This document shows positions 6,715-13,135 of a stretch of DNA of 14,923 bases, piece by piece. Each line of letters starts with the position of its first letter. Within the stretch, counting starts at the first letter, position 1. Position numbers and translations under genes: made by a program. Source of the stretch: Kiritimatiellales bacterium (GTDB lineage Bacteria > Verrucomicrobiota > Kiritimatiellia > Kiritimatiellales > Pontiellaceae); contig DAOUQA010000027.1 in NCBI GenBank assembly GCA_030625905.1, forward strand, positions 1 through 14,923, written 5' to 3'. The notes under the pieces are model-generated. The model did not search any database. It was not told the DNA's origin and worked only from the letters and a program-made list of their open reading frames with translations.

Positions 6715-8136
6715 ATGAGCGAAGACAAGGAGCAAAAAGGTCTCCCGATGACCAGCAAGTGGGATCCCGAAATCCTGGCCAAAGAGGTTGCCGAACTGGA
6801 TGCACTGGAAACGGCGCCGCTGGGCACAAAAGTTAAAGGATATCTAAAACGCACAGGTCCCGGCCTGCTCCAAAGCGCGATGACGCTGGGCGCGGGTAGC
6901 GCGGCCGCGTCGATTGTGGCGGGTGCATACTATGGATATTCTCTTCTGTGGGTCCAACCGCTTGCCATGTTCCTTGGCATCATGATGCTGGGCACGCTGG
7001 GCAAGGTGGTGCTCACTTCAGGCGAGCGCCCATACAAAGCTTTTGGTCGCGAAATCAACAAGCCGCTTATTTTCCTGTGGGCCCTAGGTACCGTAATGGC
7101 CTCCGTCATTTGGCATTTCCCCCAATATGGATTGGCCGGCGGAGCCGCACGCGATCTGGTCATTCAAATGGGCGGGATCACCGAAAACGCCGATGGCTTC
7201 ACCGGCCTCGGCTTGGCCGCCAGCTGGGGCATTGGGCTACTGATTCTGGGCATTAATGTTGCCACCACGTGGAACTATGGAAAAGACGCCAAGGGAATTA
7301 AAATCTACGAATGGTTCCTGCGCAGCACGATCGCCATCGTGGTCATTATGTTCGGCGCCGTGGTGATCAAGACCGGCATTAAGGTGGATGTGCTCAAAGA
7401 ATGCAGTTGGGGGTTTGGAATGCCAACCACCGCCAAAGGCGTCACCACCGTGCTTGGCGCCATCGGCGCGGCGGTCGGGATCAATATGACCTTCCTCTAT
7501 CCCTACACGCTGCTCGCCAAGGGCTGGGGAAAGTCGCACCGCAAACTCATGCGCTGGGATTTGGCGCTCTCCATGTTCCTCCCCTTCATCGTCGTAACCT
7601 CGCTCATCATCATTGCCATGGCCAACACCGTCTACCCGCTGGATCCGTCCACGCCGCTCAAGCCGCTTGACGCCGCACAGGCGCTGGTTCAGACCATGGG
7701 CCCGATTGGCCGCGTGATCTTCGACCTCGGATTCATTGCCATGACCTGCGGTGCCATCAGCACGCACATGGTCGTTTGCGGATTCACCATCTGCGAAATG
7801 TTCGGCCTTGAATACACCACCAAGCGCTTCCGCATGTTTGCGCTCGTTCCAGCCATTGGAATCCTCGGCGTCATTACCAACACCCCCATGTGGATGCCCG
7901 TTGCCGCATCGGCCGTTTGCCTGACCATGTTGCCGATCGCCTACGTCATCTTCTTCATCATGAACAACAAGCGCAGCTACATTGGCGACGCGGTCGGAAC
8001 CGGTTGGAAGCGCGCGCTGGTCAACTTTATCCTGTTGGTCGCGATTGCAATGGCCACCGTTGGCGCGGCCATTAAAATCAAAGGCGGCGTCATCGACAAA
8101 ATCAAGGTCATGGTCACCACCGAGGAGGCCAAGTAA
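6715..8136 (+). CDS. Nramp-fold membrane transporter lacking canonical metal motifs
   Basis: A 473-residue multi-pass membrane protein. After a charged N-terminal tail (1-45), TGPGLLQSAMTLGAGS (47-62) and VAGAYYGYSLLWV (68-80) align with the first helix of Nramp/Slc11 transporters (GPG, then AAGxxxGYSLLW). Where Nramps have the metal-binding DPGN, this protein has GAGS (59-62). The helix-6 region (about 245-270) reads GINMTFLYPYTLLAKGW in place of the canonical MPH motif. About eleven hydrophobic segments fit the LeuT-type fold. It therefore probably does not carry Mn2+ or Fe2+ in the standard way. It lies between two Gfo/Idh genes and its stop overlaps the next start, suggesting an organic substrate; that is inference. 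M12, with AAAGG upstream, is an alternative start. Confidence 0.8.
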   Translation: MSEDKEQKGLPMTSKWDPEILAKEVAELDALETAPLGTKVKGYLKRTGPGLLQSAMTLGAGSAAASIVAGAYYGYSLLWVQPLAMFLGIMMLGTLGKVVLTSGERPYKAFGREINKPLIFLWALGTVMASVIWHFPQYGLAGGAARDLVIQMGGITENADGFTGLGLAASWGIGLLILGINVATTWNYGKDAKGIKIYEWFLRSTIAIVVIMFGAVVIKTGIKVDVLKECSWGFGMPTTAKGVTTVLGAIGAAVGINMTFLYPYTLLAKGWGKSHRKLMRWDLALSMFLPFIVVTSLIIIAMANTVYPLDPSTPLKPLDAAQALVQTMGPIGRVIFDLGFIAMTCGAISTHMVVCGFTICEMFGLEYTTKRFRMFALVPAIGILGVITNTPMWMPVAASAVCLTMLPIAYVIFFIMNNKRSYIGDAVGTGWKRALVNFILLVAIAMATVGAAIKIKGGVIDKIKVMVTTEEAK

Positions 8137-9221
8137 TGGCGGATCCAAACATTGGAAACGGCGCCGCCTACGCGCCGACCGCCAAGGCTGAAAAAGTGGT
8201 GGCGCCCGGTGAATTTAACTTTGCCGCCGCCTACCTCGACCACGGCCACATCCATGGCCAAACCAATGGACTGAAAGATGCCGGCGGCACCCTGAAATGG
8301 GTCTACGATCCCGACCCACAAAAAGTGGCCGAGTTTCTGGACCGGAATCCCGGCACCCCGGTCGCCGATTCATTTTCCCAACTATTGGAAGATCCCGACC
8401 TCCAAATGGTCGCGGCCGCCGCGGTTCCATCCGAACGCGCAGCGATCGGCTTCCAATGCTTGGAAGCCGGCAAGGATTACTTCACCGACAAGGCCCCCTT
8501 CACCACGCTGGCGCAGCTCGAAACCGCACGCGCCAAGGTGGCCGAAACCGGTCGCAAATACATGGTCTACTATAGCGAGCGCCTGCACAATGAAGCTGGC
8601 ATGAAGGCCGGCGAGCTGATTGCTAACGGCGCAGTTGGGCGCGTGTTGCAGGTCATCAATCTCGCACCGCACCGTCTGGCCAAGACCACCCGTCCCGACT
8701 GGTTTTTTGACAAAGAAAAGTACGGCGGCATTCTGACCGATATCGGCTCCCACCAGTTCGAACAGTTTCTTTCCTACACCGGTGCGAAGGATGCCACCAT
8801 CAACTTTGCGCGGGTTGAAAATTTCAATAATGCGGACAAACCAGGGCTTGAAGATTTTGGTGAGGCTTCGCTGACGGCAAATACCGGCGCGTCGTTCTAC
8901 TGCCGCCTCGACTGGTTTACGCCCGACGGCTCCGCCAGCTGGGGCGATGGCCGCACGTTTGTGGTCGGCACCGAAGGCATCATGGAAGTCCGCAAATATA
9001 TGGACGTGGCACGGGAAGCCCCTGCCAGCAAAATCTTTCTGGTGAATGGTACGGAAGAACAGGAAATCCAATGCCTGGATAACACCGGCTTTCCCTTCTT
9101 CGGCGAGCTGATCCTCGACAGCCTCAACCGCACCGAAAACGCCATGACCCAAGAGCACGCCTTCAAAGCCGCCGAGCTGTCGCTTAAGGCGCAGGCGATG
9201 GCAGACCATCTTAAATTTTAG
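8136..9221 (+). CDS. Atypical Gfo/Idh/MocA family oxidoreductase
   Basis: A 361-residue member of the sugar-oxidoreductase family with altered hallmarks. The Rossmann entry reads FNFAAAYLDHGHIHGQTNGL (27-46), so the glycine motif GxGxxG is replaced by a histidine-rich DHGHIHG. The next strand (KWVYDPDPQKV) and the family helix-strand order are normal. The EKP motif becomes DKAP (118-121), keeping K119. The C-terminal domain has GGILTDIGSHQFEQF (197-211) with H206 in the usual place. The ATG overlaps the transporter's TAA by one base and follows GAGGAGG, so the two are translationally coupled. It may be a divergent subfamily with different cofactor handling, or a non-catalytic partner. Cytoplasmic; no signal peptide. 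Confidence 0.88.
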   Translation: MADPNIGNGAAYAPTAKAEKVVAPGEFNFAAAYLDHGHIHGQTNGLKDAGGTLKWVYDPDPQKVAEFLDRNPGTPVADSFSQLLEDPDLQMVAAAAVPSERAAIGFQCLEAGKDYFTDKAPFTTLAQLETARAKVAETGRKYMVYYSERLHNEAGMKAGELIANGAVGRVLQVINLAPHRLAKTTRPDWFFDKEKYGGILTDIGSHQFEQFLSYTGAKDATINFARVENFNNADKPGLEDFGEASLTANTGASFYCRLDWFTPDGSASWGDGRTFVVGTEGIMEVRKYMDVAREAPASKIFLVNGTEEQEIQCLDNTGFPFFGELILDSLNRTENAMTQEHAFKAAELSLKAQAMADHLKF

Positions 9222-9295
9222 AATTTTGAATGCCGATTTTTGATTTGTGGGTCTGTCCGCAGTTGCGGACTCCGCTTATTCGAAAATCAAAATTC
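9221..9295. repeat. Nested inverted repeats between convergent genes
   Basis: GAATTTTGA (9221-9229) pairs with TCAAAATTC (9287-9295). Inside lies a perfect GTCCGC/GCGGAC stem with an AGTT loop (9255-9270). The left arm starts at the last base of the upstream stop codon. No T-run follows on the plus strand, so it is not a textbook terminator for the rightward operon, but it could stabilise or end that transcript. Confidence 0.45.
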
Positions 9296-9302
9296 AGCAA
9301 TC

Positions 9303-9330
9303 AAAACCCCACAAGCTCGCTAGAGCTTGT
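9303..9330 (-). terminator. Intrinsic terminator overlapping the stop codon of the Tat-exported oxidoreductase
   Basis: ACAAGCTC (9311-9318) and GAGCTTGT (9323-9330) form a perfect 8-bp stem with a 4-base loop. On the minus strand this is followed by GGGGTTTTGATT, a short, imperfect T tract. The TAG stop of the leftward gene (9322-9320) lies across the loop and the edge of the stem, so the last codons are part of the hairpin. Confidence 0.5.
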
Positions 9331-10720
9331 AGTATTGCTCCCAGCCCTTGCGGACGTCGTCTTTCAGCAGACTGTTTGCGTGCTTGCTGTTGGTGATTTG
9401 CTTCCTTTTCGGGTCAAACCTCAGCTTTTTACCTAGCCGCTGCACCATGCAACCGAGCACGAACGTTTGAGAAAGCAGTCCTGCCACGGCGAACGGCGAA
9501 CGGGTCTTTTCCTCGCCCATGCAGGCTAGGATAAAGTTTTCGTGGTGGCTGGAGTTCCTTCCGAAATCGCGGGGCAGACTTCCGGCCACCAGCATTTCAC
9601 GCATCTTTTCATAGGGCGCGATCTGAAGAATATCCGAGTGGTGACCGCCTTTTAAAACATGGTCCTTGGAGTAAATAATTTTTCCCGGCCCCTTCAGTGG
9701 TTGATCCTCCATCTCCCTCGGAGTCGGCGCGGGGTTGCCCTGTCCGTCATACCAATCAATATCCATCGCGGGCATGCCGTTGCGTTTCGGAAACTGGAAG
9801 TTAATGGTTGATGTGAGCGGAAACACATAGTCATTTCGTCCTGTAAGTGTTTTTGCGGATATCGTTGATGGCAAACCGAGGTCCAGAAATTCGTGTATGG
9901 TATCGAGAATGTGCGCACCCCAGTCGCCGAAACATCCGGTTCCGAACTGATGCCAGCCGCGCCAGTTCCCGTAGTGCAGTTTTTCGCTGAAATCGTGCGA
10001 CTTTGCAGTGGTTCCCTGCCATACATCCCAATTCATTCCAGCAGGAATTGATTCGCCTCTCGGAAATCTTCTCACCTTGTCCCACTTGTGCCAGCGACGA
10101 GCGCCATTCATTTGGGCATCGACATGCGTGACGTCCTTGATGAGCCCCGCTTCCTTCCAGGCCTTGAACTGGAAATAGTTATTGCCGGAATGCCCTTGGT
10201 TGCCCATCTGGGTGACGACCCCGTATTTCTTTTCCGCGGCCATCATCAACTCGCATTCCTGGAACGTGCGGGCCAGCGGCTTTTCCACATAGACGTGCTT
10301 GCCCAGCATCATTGCCGCCATGGAAATCGGGAAATGGGAATGGTCGGGAACACCGATGCAGACCGCGTCGATCTCGTTGCCCATTTTATCGAACATTTCA
10401 CGGAAATCGCGGAACTTGCGGACACCCGGAAACTTAGCGGCAGTTGAGGCGGGGGTAGCGGTTTCACTCATCCATCCTTGCTCAGCATATCCTGCTTTCG
10501 TCACTACAGGAGAATCACTATCAATGTCCACATCGCATAACGCCACAATATTAACATTGGGGTCGTTTGCGAATGTCTGAAGAATATTACCGCCCTGCTG
10601 GCCGACTCCAATGGCGGCCAAATTCACTTTTCTGTTCGCACCGAGCACCTTGCCAGGAATCATCGCCCAGCCCGCCGCCGCACTCGTTGCCATCAGTGTG
10701 TTTCTTCTTGAAATCTTCAT
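9320..10720 (-). CDS. Tat-exported Gfo/Idh/MocA family oxidoreductase
   Basis: A 466-residue oxidoreductase predicted to be exported folded. It begins MKISRRNTLMATSAAAGWAM: a twin-arginine motif (SRRNTL, R5-R6), then a hydrophobic Ala-rich stretch. The mature part opens with the dinucleotide site GVGQQG (38-43), followed by GVPDHSHF (123-130), EKPLA (146-150) and QMGNQGHSGN (171-180). A GDWGAHILD stretch carries the family histidine in the C-terminal domain. The chosen ATG has AAGGAGA upstream; the frame runs 37 codons further but that part is not protein-like and would bury the Tat signal. Tat export suits a protein that carries bound NAD(P), as in the periplasmic glucose-fructose oxidoreductase of Zymomonas. 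It diverges from an exported DUF1080 gene. Confidence 0.92.
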   Translation of the reverse strand: MKISRRNTLMATSAAAGWAMIPGKVLGANRKVNLAAIGVGQQGGNILQTFANDPNVNIVALCDVDIDSDSPVVTKAGYAEQGWMSETATPASTAAKFPGVRKFRDFREMFDKMGNEIDAVCIGVPDHSHFPISMAAMMLGKHVYVEKPLARTFQECELMMAAEKKYGVVTQMGNQGHSGNNYFQFKAWKEAGLIKDVTHVDAQMNGARRWHKWDKVRRFPRGESIPAGMNWDVWQGTTAKSHDFSEKLHYGNWRGWHQFGTGCFGDWGAHILDTIHEFLDLGLPSTISAKTLTGRNDYVFPLTSTINFQFPKRNGMPAMDIDWYDGQGNPAPTPREMEDQPLKGPGKIIYSKDHVLKGGHHSDILQIAPYEKMREMLVAGSLPRDFGRNSSHHENFILACMGEEKTRSPFAVAGLLSQTFVLGCMVQRLGKKLRFDPKRKQITNSKHANSLLKDDVRKGWEQYYKL

Positions 10721-10790
10721 TCTACAGTCTCCTTGCAACCGGCATGGTCGCACTTTCCAACAGATGGAATGAAGTTTTACCGATTGACGC

Positions 10791-10802
10791 TTGCAACTGC
10801 AA
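10791..10802. promoter_or_regulatory. Small palindrome in a divergent promoter region, possible operator
   Basis: TTGCA (10791-10795) and TGCAA (10798-10802) form a perfect 5-bp inverted repeat with a 2-base spacer, in the 142 bp between two divergent genes. A further TTGCAA sits at 10734-10739 near the leftward start. This suits a small dimeric regulator, but palindromes of this size arise often by chance. I see no convincing -35/-10 pair on either strand. Confidence 0.22.
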
Positions 10803-10862
10803 ACCCATTTTGTCACTTTCCATGCAAACAACTTTTAAACCCATAACCCAACGGTGGATACG

Positions 10863-11498
10863 ATGAAAAAAACCCTATTTGCACTCGCCCTCATAGCCGG
10901 GATCGGCTGTTCTTCACTTCAGGCAAAGAACGCTGGATGGGTCGATCTTTTCGATGGCAAAACACTCACTGGCTGGACTAACCCTTATGATTGGGGTGAA
11001 TCCACGGTGGTAGACGGCGAAATCCATCTGGTGGCCAACAAAAAGTTTTTCCTTTGCACGGAAAAAACCTATTCCAACTTTATCTTTGAGGCCGAAATTA
11101 AAATGCCGGAAGGAACAGCAAACTCGGGTTTCATGTTCCGCTGCCACGTCGAACCCAACAAGGTCTACGGCTACCAAGCCGAGGTCGACACCTCCGACCG
11201 TGCGTGGTCGGGCGGACTCTACGAAGAAGGCCGCCGAGCATGGCTGAACCCAACAAAGCCCAACGACTCCCCTTCCGGCGACGCCTTCCGCAGAAAAACC
11301 AAGGGCTCGTTCAAGCGCCACGACTGGAACAAATACAAAATCCAAGCCGAAGGCTCCCGTCTTCGCATCTGGGTCAACGGCGACCTCTGCACCGACTACA
11401 CCGACGACGTGGATGCCGCAGGCTACATCGGCATCCAGCACCACGGAGAAGTCGGCCAGATTTATAGATTCCGCAACATCCGCATCAAGGAACTATAG
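10863..11498 (+). CDS. Exported DUF1080 (3-keto-disaccharide hydrolase domain) protein
   Basis: A 211-residue protein with a jelly-roll DUF1080 domain. The N-terminus MKKTLFALALIAGIGCSSLQ is a Sec signal, probably cut after LQA (19-21); C16 is not in a good lipobox, so a lipoprotein is less likely. Domain landmarks are GWVDLFDGKTLTGW (25-38), FIFEAEIKMPEG (73-84), NSGFMFR (87-93), GYQAEVD (103-109), GGLYEEGRR (117-125), WNKYKIQAEGSRLRIWVNG (155-173) and GYIGIQHHG...RFRNIRIKEL at the end. Some members of this family act on 3-keto-glycosides made by Gfo/Idh partners, and the neighbouring Tat-exported oxidoreductase fits such pairing. The ATG at 10863 is preferred over an in-frame GTG three codons upstream; the only ribosome-site candidate is a weak GGTGG. 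Confidence 0.9.
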   Translation: MKKTLFALALIAGIGCSSLQAKNAGWVDLFDGKTLTGWTNPYDWGESTVVDGEIHLVANKKFFLCTEKTYSNFIFEAEIKMPEGTANSGFMFRCHVEPNKVYGYQAEVDTSDRAWSGGLYEEGRRAWLNPTKPNDSPSGDAFRRKTKGSFKRHDWNKYKIQAEGSRLRIWVNGDLCTDYTDDVDAAGYIGIQHHGEVGQIYRFRNIRIKEL

Positions 11499-11585
11499 GC
11501 GGAACAACGTCTGGAATTCATGCAACCTTTCAAACCCGGCCGCAACCCGTCCAAAACTATTTCCGTTCCCCTTACACGCTATAGA

Positions 11586-12023
11586 TCATTGGAAAACATG
11601 GACGAAGCGGCCTTCGAGTTTTTCACCGTCGATCTTGACCGCATCGAGTAGGAGTTTTTTCTCGCCCTGCATGGCAACGGTGCTGCACCAGGCCACGGAG
11701 AGTCCGTCGCGGCTTTCGGCGTGTACCAGCAGCATATCGGCCTGGTCGGCGGTGTCCATGTGCCGCATGGTTCCCTCGGAAATGTGGATAAAGGCGTAGC
11801 CATCGCGCTCGGTGAGCCTCTTCTTCAACTCCCGCACGATCTCGTCCTTCTCCATCCCGGCAATCGGGATGACTTCCATGATTCCTTCCTCGTTGAATAG
11901 AAAAAAAAGTTCTACGTGCGTTCCGGCTTCAAGAAACTGCCGCCGCGCTTCTACATTTAACATTTCAATCCATTGGGTCAGCGATCCTGCTTTATCCTGT
12001 CCGTTCCATTCTGGTGCCTGCAT
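11586..12023 (-). CDS. Hypothetical protein, 145 residues
   Basis: I do not recognise this protein. It is soluble and acidic, has no signal peptide or membrane helix, and looks like a single small alpha/beta domain. An N-terminal helix (LTQWIEMLNVEARRQFLEAG, 15-34) leads to the strand HVELFFLFNEEG. A charged helix (58-73) comes before a strand with YAFIHISEG (76-84). The C-terminal half has strands around MLLVHAESRDGLSVAW and GEKKLLLDAVKIDG. The start is well supported: AAAGGAGT stands seven bases before the ATG, and codon use resembles its neighbours. It runs convergently to the DUF1080 gene and divergently from the AEC permease. No function is proposed. Confidence 0.75.
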   Translation of the reverse strand: MQAPEWNGQDKAGSLTQWIEMLNVEARRQFLEAGTHVELFFLFNEEGIMEVIPIAGMEKDEIVRELKKRLTERDGYAFIHISEGTMRHMDTADQADMLLVHAESRDGLSVAWCSTVAMQGEKKLLLDAVKIDGEKLEGRFVHVFQ

Positions 12024-12068
12024 AGATACTCCTTTCTTTTAAAAAGATGATACCTGATGCTTCTGCAG

Positions 12069-12102
12069 AAAAAAAGCGGTGTCGCCCTTTGGTTGCCACC
12101 GC
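12069..12102 (-). terminator. Terminator-like hairpin and T7 tract in a divergent intergenic region
   Basis: Read on the minus strand, GCGGTG (12102-12097) pairs with CACCGC (12081-12076) across a 15-base loop, directly followed by seven T's (12075-12069). That is the layout of an intrinsic terminator. Its position is odd: it points toward the start of the 145-residue gene, about 46 bp upstream of its ATG. It could block antisense readthrough or act as an attenuator. The stem is only 6 bp. Confidence 0.35.
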
Positions 12103-12128
12103 ACTCCAAAATATTCTACCCTCCGACC

Positions 12129-13046
12129 ATGTTTATCCTCAACAGCATTGCTCCAATCTTTCTCCTGATCGCCCTCGGAGCGATTTTGCGTAAAACCCAG
12201 TTTTCCCAGGAGGCCTTTTTCAAAGGACTCAACCGGCTGGTTTTCTGGTTTGCGCTGCCCGCTCTACTCATCAGCCGGATCGGTGTCGCAAGCATCGATC
12301 TCCCAACCATCTCGCAGATCATCCTGCTCTTTTCCGCCGCAACCCTCCTCAGCCTGCTACTCGCTTGGCTTGTTGCCCGCTGGATGGGTCTTCCGATGCC
12401 GAAACGCGGATCATTCATCCAAGGATCGTTCCGCGGGAACGGAGCCTTTATCGGCCTGCCCGTCATTGCCTACACGCTCGGCGCCGAAACGCTCGGAACC
12501 GTCGTACTCGCCCCCCTCGTAATCCTATTCAACATTCTCGGCGTCACCGTACTACTGCACTACAGCCGCCGTAAAACCAGCGCCGCCGAATCCATAATCA
12601 CCTTTCTTTCCCAGCTCATCAAAAACCCGCTCATTATGTCCTGCGCCATCGGCCTCGGACTGAACCTCACCGGAATATCTCTTCCGCTCTTCCTTGGCCG
12701 CCCACTCGATGCACTTGGCAATGCCGCGCTCCCGCTGATTCTCATTAGCATTGGTTCCTCGCTCGAATTCGAGCGACTGCGCGGCTCGGCCTCCCCCACC
12801 TTGATCGCCTCGCTGATCAAAGTCGCCATTACGCCCGCTATCGGCTTCCTGCTTGCCGGTTTTTTTAATCTCGATTCCACCGAGCGGATGATCGCCATTC
12901 TTTACCTCGCCTGTCCCGCCGCCGGCATGTCGTATGTGATGGCCGAAGTGATGGGCAACGACGGCCCGCTCGCCGGGCGGATCGTGGCCTTGAGCACCCT
13001 GCTCTCCGCCATCACCCTGCCTATCATTATTGCCCTTGGTCTTTAA
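12129..13046 (+). CDS. AEC (auxin efflux carrier) family permease
   Basis: A 305-residue membrane transporter of the AEC family, whose bacterial members move small organic acids such as malate or malonate. Ten hydrophobic segments are evident. It starts MFILNSIAPIFLLIALGAIL, typical for the family, with LVFWFALPALLI (37-48) in helix 2 and GSFRGNGAFIGLPV (99-112), the family's conserved core loop. Later LYLACPAAGMSYVMAEVMG matches the second half-repeat. The frame extends to an ATG at 12057, but those 24 residues are not hydrophobic or family-like, so I prefer 12129. Neither start has a clear ribosome site. Substrate is unknown. It is followed by a palindromic repeat and fetA. Confidence 0.88.
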   Translation: MFILNSIAPIFLLIALGAILRKTQFSQEAFFKGLNRLVFWFALPALLISRIGVASIDLPTISQIILLFSAATLLSLLLAWLVARWMGLPMPKRGSFIQGSFRGNGAFIGLPVIAYTLGAETLGTVVLAPLVILFNILGVTVLLHYSRRKTSAAESIITFLSQLIKNPLIMSCAIGLGLNLTGISLPLFLGRPLDALGNAALPLILISIGSSLEFERLRGSASPTLIASLIKVAITPAIGFLLAGFFNLDSTERMIAILYLACPAAGMSYVMAEVMGNDGPLAGRIVALSTLLSAITLPIIIALGL

Positions 13047-13057
13047 CGGGAGAATTT

Positions 13058-13120
13058 GCCGCAAAAGAGCACAAGGAACGCAAAAAAAGAGTCTTTGAGT
13101 TCTCTGCGTTCCTTCGCGGC
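13058..13120. repeat. Palindromic repeat, copy A (upstream of fetA)
   Basis: A 63-bp unit starting GCCGC and ending GCGGC, with a perfect inner stem AAGGAACGCA (13073-13082) / TGCGTTCCTT (13105-13114). A second copy lies at 13770-13833 in the same orientation, with about ten differences including one 1-base indel. Copy A fills most of the 89-bp gap between the AEC permease and fetA. The T-run needed for a terminator is absent on the plus strand. Confidence 0.8.
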
Positions 13121-13135
13121 CATAAAAATAGTCGT

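Noticed and set aside
7237..8148. 303-codon minus-strand open frame opposite the Nramp-like gene
   Set aside because: Extremely rich in His, Asp and Gly, which is the usual antisense image of a hydrophobic membrane protein.
10721..10831. 37-codon upstream extension of the Tat-exported oxidoreductase
   Set aside because: Cys/Trp/Lys-rich and not protein-like, and it would bury the twin-arginine signal; the ATG at 10720 has a clear AAGGAGA site.
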